From Sabellastarte sp. h YS-2021 (lineage: Eukaryota; Annelida; Polychaeta; Sabellida; Sabellidae), in assembly GCA_964017235.1 (NCBI GenBank), contig OZ024935.1, forward strand, positions 87,263,052 through 87,327,051: a stretch of DNA of 64,000 nt. Reading direction: 5' to 3'. The notes under the pieces were generated by a model that worked only from the letters and a program-made list of their open reading frames with translations, searched no databases and was not told the DNA's origin. How positions within the stretch are numbered: position 1 is the stretch's first letter; every line of letters begins with the position of its first letter. The position numbers and the translations under genes are program-made. This document shows, one piece after another, positions 1-14,494 of the stretch.

Positions 1-260
1 TTTAATAAGTAGTGGTAACAACTAAGTAGTAGGAACGACTTAATTACTGGTGGGAATAACGTCATAAGTGGTGGGAACAAGTTAGTAAGTGGTGGGCATG
101 AGTTTGTAAGAGGTGGATATGAATGAAAACATAAGGATTTACTATCTTTTGGTAGCCACTTAATATCTTGTTCCAACAAGTTAGTATCTTATATTCCTAC
201 GACTTAGCATCATTTCCATGACTTAGTATTTTATTACCATGACTTAGTATTAGAGTCAAA
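1..260. repeat. Degenerate 21-bp repeat array, inverted halves
   Basis: Bases 1-125 repeat a unit like AAGTGGTGGGAACAAGTTAG with a period near 21. Bases 150-255 carry the opposite orientation (ACTTAGTAT followed by a variable T/C-rich part and CCATG). The two halves are therefore arranged head to head. The core GACTTAGTAT or GACTTAATAT is shared with the arrays at 905-1025, 37740-37800 and 46.1-47.4 kb. The array is cut by the window edge, so its left limit is unknown. Confidence 0.6.
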
Positions 261-904
261 TTTCCACTGCTTTGTGAGCCCTAATAAGACTAGTTACTCC
301 AGGATCGGGATTCTCAATAGTTAAGGACCAAATGTATTCCACTCAAAAGAAGCATATAACTTTCTATCATTTTATTGTAAAAGGTTGATTCACAGATCAG
401 CAATACAATCCGTTTTGAATACAAGTATTAACTTATTACATCTAACCACAAACCAAAATATTAACAAGTATTTCAAGTAATCTTTACATTTTAGCAATAT
501 GGTTGATCCAATCATGACAGACTATTTTTTCCCAAAGCTTTCCTCCGATAAAAGCATGTTTTACCAGTGACTTTTATAACAATTCTTAAGGTTACCCAAA
601 CTCTCAAGGTCAGCATACAAGGATACATCATTGTCTGTCCTTGTATGGAGGTTAAAATATTCGACAGGTCCAAGGATAAATCCTTGACAGTTTGTGTTAA
701 CCTTGTTTTGCATTCAGATGGGAAGGTTACAATATTGACCTAAATCAAGGATGCAGTTATTGCACAACTTCTCAAGGATACAACTGTACTAAATATGAGA
801 CAGCTATATAAATTAGCACCAGTTAAAAGACAATCAGTAAAATACTACATTTTGGGCCTAGTAAGGTTATCTTAACAAATTAAAGATTTTATAGCCTTAA
901 TACT

Positions 905-1025
905 TAGTAATTCATTACCATGTCCTGCTAAGTTGTGGGAATGACATATTATCTTTTGGTAATGCCTTCTTGTCTTGCTGACTTAATATCTTGTGGTAAC
1001 GACTTGTTAACCAGCAGTAACAAGA
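905..1025. repeat. Degenerate 21-bp repeat array, second locus
   Basis: The segment contains the 20-mer GACTTAATATCTTGTGGTAA and related units such as TTGTGGGAATGACATATTAT in both orientations. The same combination of phrases recurs inverted at 37740-37800. It appears to be a remnant of the same repeat family as the first 260 bases. Confidence 0.5.
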
Positions 1026-4024
1026 TAAAAAATTATAACAAAACAGTCTATGTCCCTTTCTGTGCTCAGTACATGTGGAGTTCTCATTTGAACATTTTGT
1101 ATGTTTGTATCCATATGACACATATAATTTCTAATTCTGAAGATTATTATCGAAAAGAAATTATTATAACCAATATATAAAATATACAATTTTTCTATTA
1201 CTATTACTTGGACTTTAAGACTGTAAAAGTAGATTGAATAACAATCAGCTTTAACATTTAAGCTTGCCTTTTAATAGGTATAACAAAAATTGGCAATATG
1301 GAAGTTTTCTAAAATTAACCAAATTTCATTGTATTGTGTTCCCGGGGCACTTCACTTGAAATTTGTAATTCCTAGACTTACCTTTAATAACTTAAACAGC
1401 TTCTTGTATATCCATGCTTATTCTTACAGAGACAAGTACAAATTAGTTTACATCATTTACAATTCACACAATCGTTTCTCTGTTTCATACAACAGATTTT
1501 ACTGCAAGAAGTACTTGCAATAACTCCACTTCTCACCCAGCAGGCACACGCCTTGAAATGTCGTTGATTTAGAGTTGAAAACAGGTCCTGACGTTGAAAT
1601 GCACATTACCAACTACTAAATCTTAGTTAGTTTTCTGACATGAAAAAGTAGTGATATTTTGACCAGAAATCATGGTGATTTTTGGTTGAAAAACTGACAC
1701 TGACACAATTTCAACACTATTTCAAAGCTGGATTTCTGACTGGAAATAGTAGTGATACTTCATAAAAAATCACCACTAAATCAAGTTAGGTTTTTCGACA
1801 TGAAATCTTAGTCATGTTATTGAACAGAAAACAGGTTGAATATTGGGAAATGAATGACTGGTTGATTGAAAATTCATTTTCTAGAGGATGATATAGTGAT
1901 TAAGTCTAACTTTTTGAAAGAACTATTATTGCAATTCTTTTTGAATTTGTAAATATTTGTAAAGCAAAGACTAATTTTTAAAGATAATAAAGATGATAAA
2001 GATTATGTGTACATGTACTTGTACATTTTTATCCATTCTCCTTATTCATTAACTGATGCATCCAAATATAATTTTTATAATTTATAATTATATTTTGATT
2101 AATACAATTCCCGATAATTAAAAAAAAAACATTTTGAAGTCAAACTTATCTTGAATAAAAAAAAGATAAATTCAAACTCTCTATACAGAGAACCTAAGCT
2201 ATAACATTTTATCACACAACAGTGAGGTTGGGGGGTTCCTGGTTTTTCTTATCTGTACCCTGCTACACAGAACACTGGACCTGTGACTAAAGTAATTAGA
2301 TAACACAGCAGGGATGGAGGTGGGGGTTTACCCTTGCCCAATTGCATGCATGGTGTTACTTCTTTAAGTCTGTTTTTTGTGGTCAGCACTGACAACTAAT
2401 TAAGGTGGGGAGTAATGGGTGGAGTTCTAATAATGTGGCTATTCTTGTGTTTTTGTTCTCAGTTTATATGCCAAAGTTGTATGAGACACAAGCATCTGAA
2501 CTGAGCATTGTGGCTTTGCTACATGATTATAGCTTCTTTATAATTACAATATAATTATAGCCAACTTAATAAAACATTTAACAGAAACGGATTGGATAAT
2601 ATGCTGCAGATATAAATAATGTCACAATTGTTTGTTTTTTACAAAGAAAAAAAATATTTTAAAATTTCACAAAAAGAATTTCAATTGAAGACATTGAATA
2701 ATACTGGTCCTATTAAAACTTAAAAATGGATATCTAGTTGGATATTATGGATTTACATATCTTGAGCAATTATAATTATATTTGATGCAAAATTATGTAT
2801 CATTACAATGTCATCAAAAATAGAATATTGAATATACAATGATTCATGAATACATGTCATCTTGGAAAAAATTAATTACTTTGAGTTGTATCCAAAGTGT
2901 AAAATATGCATATGGATAGTTATTGTATAATATTATTAAGAAGCTATAATTATGACACACAAGCTACAATGATTCAAATAAAGAAGACAATGTAAATAAC
3001 CTGATTTTACCCATTGAATTCAACCCTATTTCATACATTGGATCCAACCAAAACCTGTTTGCAAAATCTACATGTATTTCAACCAGATTTCACGCATAAA
3101 TACAACCGAAAATATCCAATGGATGCATTAGTCACGTTTCATTGTTTTTAATTAAATTATAAAATTTCAATGCAGTATATATCCACTTATATATGTACAT
3201 TGTTTTTACTCAGATCATAAAATTTAAAAAGACAGTTCAATTCAGGACCCAAGTTTTACAAAGGGTCTTGAGACTTACACAAGTTTTTGGTTAAGCCAGG
3301 TACTTAAATCCGAATCTATTACTTTGGAGAGGTCTGGCACATATCAAGACTATACTAATGCAATAACCACAGTGGTTTTCTATGTCACGTGACACTTATA
3401 AATTCTTGTGAAATATTTTACTGATGACGTATATCCTTTGTTTAACATATTTTTTCTTTCCAAAAATACTGCTTTTTGAATGGAAATGCTGTAACCACAC
3501 AAAGATGCCCAAAGACTAATTAAGGGATGTATTTTAAGTTCAAGTCTGAGATTAGGGAAAAGGCACACCAAGGCCAGGCCACAATACTATATACGGACAC
3601 ATGCCCCCCCCCCCCCCCCATAAGTATTTTTTTCTTTTATAGCTCCCGAGATATAGCCTAGACAAACTTTTCAAAGGTCAATACATAAAAGGTCAAGTCA
3701 AGGTCAAGAATACTTGCACCCTCGACCAGTACGTGTCCCTTATTAGTATCAACTTTCCACAGAGTTATGACCAAAGATGAAACTATAGGATAACACTATA
3801 GAACAAGAAGTGCGTTAATTGGTGTGAGTAACAATAAGTTAATGCCTCAGTTTACCTGCCTTATATTAACCTCTCTGTATGGGAATATTTCGAAAAATTT
3901 ATGGGTTTTTTTCTCATGAGACCAGCAAAATTACCAATTTAGAAAATAGGGGTCAACTAAAATTCAATGGTTAAATGTGTTATAGGTTACATAAGCTGAT
4001 AAAACCAAGATACCATATTAATCA
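1026..4024. other. Intergenic, no gene seen
   Basis: The stretch is AT-rich and carries only short random-looking open frames. It holds a poly-C run at about 3604-3620 and scattered AAGGTCA hexamers near 3675-3710. No coding similarity, RNA gene or complete element was recognised. Bases 261-904, between the two 21-bp arrays, are likewise featureless. Confidence 0.5.
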
Positions 4025-4723
4025 GGGGCTGTATTCATAAAGAGATCTTAAGTCTGAGACAAAAAATAGTCTCAGCTTTGAGATTTGGTCTCAGCTGAGA
4101 CCAAGTCTCAACTTTGTATTCACAAATAGATTCTCAGCTGAAACCAAGCTGAGACCAGTCTCAAGTCTTCCCAATGTAAACAAATCATTAGCTTGCAAAT
4201 ATATCCAACATTTTTTAGAGATCAATAGTTGTTGTGTGTTTTAGTTCTTAACAAAAATTATACTGTCTATTAAAATAAAAAATAAATAGAAAATTGTGTC
4301 AATTGTTTTTTATTTTGCATGTCACATGATCCACTTCTTTGTTGCTATACAGTCAGAAAACTCTGTTGAAAAATGTCTCAAAGTAAGGCACTTTTGAAGC
4401 CAAAATTTGTGCTATCAGTTGTTACAAAAGTTTAGGCCAAGTAGTATATCTGTTGTAAATTATTTCTACTTTACATTAAGCCATAAAAAATAAAAATATG
4501 AATCTCAGTTAAGATGAAATAATGCTTGAGATTTTGAACAAGATATTTAAGACAACTATGTACCAGTCTTAAGTTTGAGACCAAATATGAGACTAAATTT
4601 GGTCTCAACTGTTTTGTGAATAGCTAACATTAAGTTTGAGACCAAAAATGGTCTCAGACTTGAGACCAAAACTTAAGACTTGAGACAAAATTTGGTCTCA
4701 GCAAGTTTTATGAATACCGGCCC
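4025..4723. mobile_element. TIR element, about 0.7 kb, non-autonomous
   Basis: The left end reads GGGGCTGTATTCATAAAGAG. The reverse complement of the right end reads GGGCCGGTATTCATAAAACT, so the termini are imperfect inverted repeats. Both subterminal parts are full of GAGACCAAAT/TTTGGTCTCA-type inverted words (4060-4175 and 4560-4705). There is no transposase frame. A related internal segment recurs at 49850-50150 and weaker traces at 54870-54995. Target duplications are not clear, so the superfamily is unassigned. Confidence 0.65.
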
Positions 4724-7700
4724 AGATTTCTTACTGTGAAGTGAAAAGATAATTGAAATGAAAATCTTTTATAAAGTAATCAAAGAAAAAAAATTCAGTA
4801 TTTTTAATGCAAAATGCTTGCAATGACACACTTCATACTTTGATGGGTAGGAAAATTAAGTATATTATAATTACATTTGCATAAGAAAATCAATTGTTAT
4901 AAAACTGATAATATTATCAATGACATAATTTAAAGCTTAACTGACTGTCTGAGTATAAATATCCATCAGCATTGTGGTCTAATGGCTGTAAGATTTTAGA
5001 CCAATATTGCAATAAATAATATTGCAATCCACAACTATTTAAATAATTTTAGATTTAAAGATGAGAAATTTATCACATTCTGCAGTACAACTGCACGAAC
5101 AATTTGTATTAATAGTCAACTGTACTGAGCATCTTTAACCAAAAATATAGTTTAAAATGAATGGGTAGGGCAGTTTTAACATAGTACCAAATATTGAATA
5201 ATTCCTGGCTGATTATTATTACTTTACACTTGGAATTTACGAAACTGATGATGACTTATCTGAAACAATAAAATGATTCAATTAAGGCTGAAGAACCATT
5301 TGCCATTTTCATTGCATCTTATGAAACACAAGTGTATACACTTGTAAATGTGGTTATATGGTGGGATGTTACACACAATTATAACCACAATAATTGAAGT
5401 AGGATTGCTATCGAATATTGAGTATGGCGCATTTCGGGGAAACCGGATGCAGACAGTACAGTGCTTTAACACAGTTTGTTTTTGTTTTTGGCAAAAGGTA
5501 CTGTATGAGTTGGTTTTATGTAGTCTTTATGGGGACCTATTCCACTTGTACGAATCAGCTCTTGAATTGTCCCTAAATCCAAAAAAATTGCATTTTTTTT
5601 TTGCAATCGTCACATATTGGAGTGCTTCTTTTTTAAACTAATACGGATCATTCTGGAGGATGTGCAATACGTTTTGTCCCATCCAGAAAAACTCCAGAAT
5701 AATAGGTGTTACACATAATTACCTGGAGCAGTCCGGAAGTGAAGAGACTTTTATCTCTTCCTTGGCTAGTACCTAGAAAGCACTAAGGAGGGGAGGTGGT
5801 GCGGGGTTACGGGGGTGGACATGGAGGTGCAGACTGTAGTTGGTACTGCTTTATGATACTTTACTGATTTTTGTATCTCTTACTAAATGTTGGTAAATGG
5901 GTGCCTCAGGCACCTGCCATATTTGGGAGCAATCCTTGTCCATCAGTAAGTGAATGTGGCTTATTTAAATGTACTAAGGGCCTATACAGACCATCCGGTG
6001 ACACATCCCGGGATATGCGGTGCATTTGATGAGATATGGGAGCAAACCATGGTGTGCTACTTGGATGTTCGGTACTAGATATTGAAAGGTGAATAAAAAT
6101 AATAAAAAAGATAGAATTCTGGACAAAAGCCCCGGGCCTGCAAGATTTGCCACAAGAACAACGCAGCATGTGATTCAGTGATGAAATACTGTTAGCAAAT
6201 GTAAGATATCAAATAGTTGTTGCAACTGTTAAACCTTTTGTATTTACAACTTAGCCGTTAATTATGTAGATTTGATTCAATAAAATAAACATATATATTT
6301 TTTTCACAACTTAAATAATTATAGTGCCAAAATGAAATAATTCATATTTATAAATGTAAAAAAAATGGTGTAATCTGATTAATTATATTCTGTTTTAAAC
6401 TTTTATTTGGTCATTTTTAAGCTGAATTATAATTATAAATTCCAAGTAGCTTGGCTACCATCAAAAGTACACATCGCTTTTATGCCCATGTCCCACATAC
6501 AGGAATATACCGAGGCTTGGCAAGTGAGGTACAAAATCTGTCCACATTTAGCCTTCCTCAATGTTGGTGCTGTGATTTTAGCCAAACTGTTTTGATTACA
6601 TAAATATTTCGACATGGAAAGAGGTTGATTTCTGGTACACCATAGTTGTAAGAATGTTGGCGACTGATACAGAATGTGATCAGATAATTGACGGCCAATT
6701 GAGGATCAAACCAGTTATTCTGCCGATGATAAAGACATTTTAGGTCTGGTATACTTGCCATCCACAGTGACATGTATCTGTTCTGCAGAGACTGTCCTTC
6801 AGATCATGATGACTGAGACAAAAAACAGATGAAGGACACCACGGCCGGTGTACTATAGACGTGACACATTTTCTTTGGAAGGGGGAGACAATGCAAGTAT
6901 TTAATTGAGACAGAAATCTGACAACCGACAGCAAAAGTTTTTAAGCAGTTCAGAAAAATGTGTTGCACTATGTAGATAGGCGACGGACAATGGAGACGGA
7001 AAAAGAAAGACTATGAAGACTCGTTCAAATTATTGTACGACTAATGGGGACAGTTGGCCCTTAAAATCGCCAACTTGGGATCTGAGCATTAAGACTGTTT
7101 CACATACTCACGGTGACAGACCCAAAAAGAAAGGGCTAAACTTCACAGAACAAAGTCAAATTCACACTTCAGAATTAACATATTTCAGGCGTTTTTTAAA
7201 TTACAGAATACTGCTGCGTCTTTCTTTCTCTCTCTTAAATTATATCCACCTCCACCTGGTACAACACAGAATACTAAACCCTGCTCCAAATCAAAACTTG
7301 GGACAAAGAGGACATTCTTGAAACAATCTGTACAGTTTGCAGATTGAGTACAAGTTCATTCTTATAAAAGGGAACTGGTGTCGTCTTGGGTGATCTTTAC
7401 CTGGTACATCGGAACTGCAATGCATTGTGATCGTGAATCAAGAACAATAGTAATCTTTCTAAATTTGTTTTAGTGAATAGTTGGAACTATAACTTCAAAT
7501 ACTAAAAATAGGATGAAAGTTTGGTATTTTTGTGTAAGAAAATAAGCAGATTTTTGGGCGATAATGAAGGATCCAGACATTTAAAGTGGTGCACATATAC
7601 AATTTAAGTAGGGCGTTTTCTTAAAGTACTACCCCAAAAACATGCACATTAGAAAAAAAATAACAGTATGGCTTGAATCACCATCTGCATCCAGGAATTG

Positions 7701-9440
7701 TTGAGCGCTGTTTTATTATTGCCAGATAGAGCCATATATCTCTATGATCAATTGTCAGATTGCTTGGCAAAAACATACAGAGCAGTGCCACAATAATGAC
7801 TGCAATATACTTACAGCCCCCAGGGATCCCACAGACAGTAAAACACCAAAATGGGTTTTAAAAATCTATTCTACTGCTTTTTGTTTTATGCACATAAATA
7901 TATTTTAAAATTATTGATATTTAAGTACTTTCACTTCTGACCATGACTGGAAGTCAGGGCTTGCACCAGCTCAGAATATTAAAGCCAAAGAAGTTAAAAT
8001 AAAGTCAACAATTAACTGTGACACTGAAAGGCAAATAAAGGTCACGAGAATTACACAAAGGCCAATCAAAGGTCAAGCAATTTGCTATGACCTTGAAGAG
8101 GAAAAGAGGTTAAAGTGACAACCGAATAAAGTGAAGCTTGAACCCTGAGCAAAGCCAGGTAAGGTGAGGTGGTTCAAGCCGAGAAAAATTTGCACTGTGT
8201 TGATAAGTATGAATAAAGGTGGAGGAAATGCTTGTGTGGCCTGTATCTCAAAAAACTGTGAGCTTTATGAAGTTCTTAATAGTGGTCACATTAGATGCAT
8301 GAGTAGGTGTGCAACATCATGGTGTTAGCTTGACTTGACCTTAGGCCTTGCTATAGTGACCTTGAGCTTTAAAATATGTCAAGGATAAATCTCAGAAACC
8401 GTAAGATGTAGAATCTTGATACTTGGCATTGACATTGGTTTAGTGATGTGTTTGTGCAGTGTCATTGTGTCACTTAGATTTGATCTAGGCTCTTACATAG
8501 TGTTTTCTACTGCCACATTTGAGATATATTCTTCCGATCACAAACTGTATGAATGATACAACTGATTATGATATGCTTACATGCATTTTTACCTGTGCTA
8601 TTTCCATTGGCAGCCAATTTGCTTAATTAAGTTCCAACAAAACCCACCAAATACCACAGAGATCAATTAATAAATGTTGCAGCTTTATATCTCAACAAAT
8701 TAACAAACTAATGCTGTCATTTTGCCATTAAATTGTTTGATTTGATACTTTGTCTTGTTATACAATTTCTCTTTCGTAAGTATTACATAACTTACACCAT
8801 CTGTTCTGAAAGACTTTCTCACCTCTTCTACATTTCATGGCGTCCAATGCTACTTTCCCCAGGCTGTGGGTACTGACATTGTGATGTTATTTGTAAATTC
8901 TTGTTTTTTTAAAATAAAAATATGGTGTTATTTTCCATGTGAGAAAAACAAAATGGTGACCAATATATATGTGAGTAATAATCCTTGTCTCATCATCTTT
9001 TAAGCTTTTTCATTGGAGGAGGAAAAAAATACAATTGTCCCCATACAAACTCAGAGTGTATATATTCGCCTTCTCATGTGATAACATTTAAAATAAAATG
9101 TCACTTGTATAATTATACTCTTACGTATCTAATTAATTTCAGAGTTTGTTATTGTGATGTTCAGTAATAAATAACAGAATATACAATGATGAAACATAGC
9201 TTAATGTTAGTTTGTATGGTTTCAAACTCTGGAGGCCTTTACACTGACACAAAGCTCAAATTATTTAAAGACATAGATGTAAGAATTGGATCTAAATACT
9301 TTGTGTGGCAAAATTTCATATCAAATGTATGTTTTTTGGTAATCTTTTTACAGGTTCTGAGGGCTCTCCTTCTCTAAAGTTCTCATTTTAACTTTTTTCT
9401 TGTTATTTTAGTAATGTATATGTTACACCCAATCTGTGAA
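4724..9440. other. Intergenic, no gene seen
   Basis: Only short unsupported open frames occur. 5750-6170 is less AT-rich, but neither strand gives a recognisable protein. 7980-8400 contains several AAGGTCA/TGACCTT words, a motif common in this window. No RNA gene or bounded mobile element was identified. Confidence 0.45.
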
Positions 9441-9535
9441 ATTGCCCATTTCGTGAAATAGGCAATTTATCCAGTATTTGCTTGCCCATTTCGTGAAATG
9501 AGCAAAACTTGGGTTGCCTATTTCATGAAATGGGC
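9441..9535. repeat. Three consecutive imperfect palindromes
   Basis: 9444-9463, 9484-9503 and 9516-9535 are each near-perfect 20-bp palindromes built from GCCCATTTC and GAAATGGGC arms around a central G/T or A/T. Example: GCCCATTTCGTGAAATGAGC at 9484. All three can form hairpins, and they are spaced 40 and 32 bp apart. No flanking element was recognised. Confidence 0.7.
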
Positions 9536-12119
9536 GATATTATGTGTGAAAATAAATTTTCATGCATAAAGGTATTTTATTGTTTTAATGTTACTGTAGA
9601 GAATATTTCACACTTTATTTTCATATTTTTACAAGTACTGTAATTTATGTGTGAAAATTCAAATAATTAGTCATGAACATAATATACTCTCGCAGAAAAA
9701 CATCCAAATAGCTTTTAAAATGCTCTCATATAGACACTTTTTTATGGATACTTAACCTTATGACTCTTCTTAATTAGTCCTATCTTTTGTTATTCACTAT
9801 TACAGCAAACACGTTTTCTGTGCAAGTGATTGTCACACTGATTGTGATTGATTTAATAGTTACGGTAGCAGGTTTAATGTTTTTGTATATACTCTGATTA
9901 TAAATTTAGGTTTTGCTGCCACAGTTAATCTCTTAAAAATAACAACTGATGATAAGATAATGCTCTCTTGAAAAGGCTTCACCAATTGTGACTGAAAAGA
10001 AGACCATGTTGCCTTTTACCAAATATAGAATGGTCCAGCAAGTGGAATGGCTTTAACGGATTGACACAGGATGAAATTGATTGGCCAGAGGACCAGCTCA
10101 ACACTGAAGTGTGAAAGAATGAACAATAGGAAGAAACTGACACTGTATTTCCATTATATGGAGAAATAGCTCATTACATGCAAATTTAAGTATATTTTTT
10201 TAAACGTTCTTAGTGTTACGTGTTCTGTATTTGTATTTTTACCACAAATAAGATCACATGTTTACTTAGCTTTAAAACATTTCACTAAGAATAAGAATTT
10301 ATGGGAGGGGGTGCAAACGAGTCTGTCTCATACATCTTAACCTGAGGAAGTGTATTATTTTCTTTGTACAAACAACATTCATTGGAAATATATTATTTTT
10401 CATGATTGGTTTAATTGTGAAAGAAGTAGTGATATGTGTGTTTTTTTAAAAGAACTTTTGAACAATCAGATTATAAGCTGGATTCGTTGTGTGATCAGCA
10501 AAAGCATTAATAAAACATTACTTTAGTTTACCTACTCTTCATAACAAAACACCATACATCTCTTGAAGTATAATGAGTTAATCCAAAAGGAAAGGTTTGA
10601 TGATAAGTATACGCGTAAGTTTCAAGTTAAAGTTTTTTCACAATGTACTAAGAGAATAATTTTTAGAAACTTTTTAAGAGCAATATAAAAACACACAAAA
10701 GTTATATCATACAGTAGTATGCCACAATAAGAGAGAGCACATGTCCACTGCACAGAAGCCAATGCAAAAGTGCCAGTCACTCAGCCACTAATCTTTGAGG
10801 AGATCTCTCTGTGCCAGAGTATACTGAGAGAGAATGGACCATACACTCGCCTCCAACCTCTCTGGTCAACAATTATAATCACAGCTTTCAAATGAAGTAG
10901 AAAAATTGGTAGTGACTTGTTCGTGCCCAAGGATTTTCAGTTGCATAATTTTTTGTCACCAGTATCCTTTGTTCAATATAAGCTGTGTCTAGGTTTGTCA
11001 TATTTCAATTACACAAAGTAAATGTTTTAAAGTCATAGGTAAAGTTTGCACAAACAGACACCGGAAGCTACCTATATGTAATAGATTTCAACATATAAGG
11101 TTAATAAGGTTAATGTCTGAGAATTCCTTCAACTTTTTGTGCTGCTTTTTTCTGTGGTGGGCATATTTGTCACTAGATAACTTTCGTAAATTATCTCAGC
11201 TGTGATGTCATAGGTTCAATAAAAATGTAAACAAATCATCGTTAGCAATTAAGTTTGGTATCTTATTACAGTCTGTCACAATTGTGTGGTTTCGACCCCT
11301 ATCATGTGACAATGAGTGTCTGCCCCATTACGACTCTGACTGTTGAATGTGATGAATGGAATGATGGATTAAAAATTGACAATAATAAGACTGGTTTTCT
11401 TTCTAACTAGTATTAAACATGGTCATATTGCCAAAAATGATTCCTTAAACTGTGCGAAGAATCATTTTAACAGCAGCTACTGAATAAATATATTTATGAA
11501 GTAACCGTGTTAACCAAGGATAATGTGTATCTACCATCAGTACAAAAATTTACCATCTCCAACCACATGAAACATGTAGAGAACACGATATTTTTCTTAT
11601 TAAATTCTGCCCCCCCCCCTTTTAACTTTTAACATTGTCATCTTCAATGTGTAGGACAATGGTTTGCATAGGCTAAAATCTGCATGAGGCTAAAATCACA
11701 TATGTAAAACTAAAAAGGTTGTGATTCCAAACTTATCATTACTGATCTCAGTTTAATCTCTATTCTTTTTATCATTGTTATGGTCCCAGTTCCAAAGTAA
11801 AGCCAAGTAGATTAAAATTCATTTGCAGCAGTTTACAGCACAACGCAAACAGTGGAGTATTATTTCAAAAGATTCCCCATGTTTTGCTTGCTTATAATTC
11901 AGCTCTTCGGACGTTTTAATAATGTTGTCCCATGATAAATGTTTAGTACTTTCTAACTTAGAGTATGGGTAATTAAGAGCTGGTAAACGGAGTCTAATTT
12001 GTTTTCTCCATTTGGGCCTTTGATTCAGGCTGTTGCAAAAGAATATGTGTTTCATGGGATGAGGTCAGAGGGATACATGTGCAGCAAGATAGAAACAGAT
12101 ATAAAATATATATAACATC
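9536..12119. other. Intergenic, no gene seen
   Basis: AT-rich sequence with no open frame resembling a known protein and no bounded repeat. A poly-C run lies at about 11611-11621. 10720-10870 is less AT-rich but does not translate into a recognisable product. Confidence 0.45.
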
Positions 12120-13200
12120 TCTTATAGTTACTCATTGCCAAAATGTCAAAGTAACTGTTATTCAGTTAGGTATAAAGCTACAGCTCTGAAAATTTGCCAT
12201 GACACAGATCAAGTGATTTACTCATTGGCAAAATGTCAAAGTAGCTATTATTGAGTTGGGTATGGAGTTACAGCTCTAAAAATTGCCAGGCCATAGATCA
12301 TCAAAAAGTAGATATAGAAAATATTTCACAAAAACTATAACTTCAATAGCATTAAAGATACAAGTGATTTACCCATTGGCAAAATGTCAAAGTAGCTATT
12401 ATTCAGTTAGCTATGAAGCTAGAACTCTTAACATATGTCAGGACACTTAAGATGAAAAAGTAGGTGGACAACATATTTAACCAAATCACTGTAACTATTA
12501 CATGACTAACAGTTACAAAGAAACAGTCATTCATTTATGTTACTCAACGTTAAATACTGTAGCTCACTTAGCTATTGAGGTAGGTATGATCTTTAAGATA
12601 CAGAGAAGGTGGCTGAACAACATATTTTGTCATTTCGGAGTTATGTGCAATTTACTCAAAGTAGCTACTAGCCCCATTACTCACTTAGCTGACTTAGCTA
12701 TTAACATACATCTGCAAAAAGCAACAAAAATATTTAGGATACAAGACACCAATCGAAAATAATTTTCTCCAGTAAAAACTCTAAATGTAATAGTGTTTAT
12801 GTAAGAAGTGATTTACTCATGAGCACAATGCTGAAGCAGCTCTTACTCAGTTATCTATTGAGCTACAGCTCAGAAAATGTGCCAGAACACATAAACACCT
12901 AACAGAACACATAGAACATTTAAATGTGGCTAAATACCACCTTCACCAAAAGCACTGTAGGTAACAGTTACAAAGAAAGAAACTACTTACCCATTTTTTT
13001 CACTGTAAAAAGCAGAACATAGCTATTACTTAGTTTGCTATTGAGGTAGACTTCTCAAAAAGGTACCATCTTGTAGGTACAGAGAAAGTAGGTGAACAAC
13101 ATATTTCTTTGCAAAAAGCTTTAAAAGCCATGGTTTTGAATTATAAGCAACGTACTTAAAGTAGCTACTAACCCCCATTGCTCACAGCCCTCTACTTTAG
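12120..13200 (+). repeat. Diverged repeat array
   Basis: A phrase of about 60 bp, beginning TTACTCATTGGCAAAATGTC and continuing with AAAGTAGCTATTATTCAGTTAG and GCTACAGCTCT, recurs diverged near 12128, 12219, 12370, 12817 and 12999. Spacing is irregular (about 90-450 bp). The open frame at 12502-12762 lies inside this array and is most simply explained by it. Confidence 0.55.
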
Positions 13201-14067
13201 AGAAAACTGCGTGACACATGCACCTCAACACTCACACACAAGAGGCATTTTTATTCAGTAATTGATTCAGTAACCTTGACAATGAAAGTAAATTTTTATA
13301 AATGAGTACAAATCATTTTCGAATACTTGGTAACTTTATAGTTGAATTATGGAATGAAAGAAATAATTTATTGTTTACAGATTGTAGTGATATTTAAAAG
13401 AAATCCCATTATGGTTTTTTTTATGGTCTGGAATAATCCACCACACAGTATCATTGTTTTTGTATTTGACAGTGACTTACAAGCCATTAATGGGCTGGGT
13501 GATGTTGCAGATATTGTTTCTATACTTATATAATGAAATTGTATATCACATGTCACTATAATAAAATAAAATAAATAATAATTTTATAATTTCCTGTCCG
13601 GCGGGCCGGTGGGGGATAATTAGTTAAAACTTGCCAACAAATGGCAGCATGTTACTAAAACATTCACTTATACTGTGTGTTCCCATTACATGTTTATATT
13701 CCAACTCTAACAAAGCTTTGTTATGAACTTGTGACGTCATCACATATCCATTTCAAGAAAAAACAACAATGTCGGCTTTCTTAGCTTGTCTTCATAATAT
13801 ATTTTAAATGTAATCTGTGGCTCTCATACTACATATTTCACAAAGAAATCATATTGTTTTATTTCCAAAGATGTTTGTGTATGCAATGAAGTTCAATTCA
13901 CTAATTTGGTGAAAAATATTGCCTATGACCTTTAACATTTGCCATCTGAAGCGAATGTGTATACATATCTGCATCTGACGTATGTAGGTAAATAACCTGG
14001 GAAAGAGTTAATTTAATAAATTAAAATTTTATTTCATTGTTGGCCACCAAGATAAAAATCTCATGTA
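13201..14067. other. Intergenic, no gene seen
   Basis: AT-rich with no supportable gene. The overlapping short frames at 13342-13556 on both strands have no recognisable domain. Confidence 0.4.
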
Positions 14068-14494
14068 GGCATATTCGTGAAAGGTCTTAAACAAGTTTTG
14101 GGATTAACTTTTGTGTACAAATGTAGTCATTTTAAGACTTTGATTTGCTAAAACTTTTGTGAATACGATCACTGATATGTACCCTGAGCAACACTGGGCA
14201 TATTGGTTGATTTCACAATATGACAAAACTCTACTTGTAGCTCGCCCACCCTTAGCTTTGGCTTAAATTCTCTTTATGTCCCTTAAGTTAAGATGGCCTC
14301 AAACTCTGTTAATTAATGTTAAGTAATTTTGTATGAAATTATGTAACAATTTTACAAATGTATGTAACTTTCAGATTAGTTGTAAAATGTAGATAAATTA
14401 ATTTCCCCCAAGTCTGATGTTTTCCTTCTCTTATTCCTGATCCGAGGCAATGAAAGCCTATGATTTGCTAAGACCTTTCGTGAATGCACCCCCT
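14068..14494. repeat. Possible TIR element remnant
   Basis: GCATATTCGTGAAAGGTCTT at the left resembles the reverse complement of the right edge, GCATTCACGAAAGGTCTTAG. The phrase GAATACGATCACTGATATGTACC and what follows it near 14162 is repeated in diverged form near 14481, suggesting an insertion into a duplicated stretch. No transposase is present. The boundaries are approximate. Confidence 0.4.

Noticed and set aside
5906-6169. 87-codon minus-strand frame in a less AT-rich patch
   Set aside because: No domain, signal or neighbouring exon evidence; composition alone is not enough.
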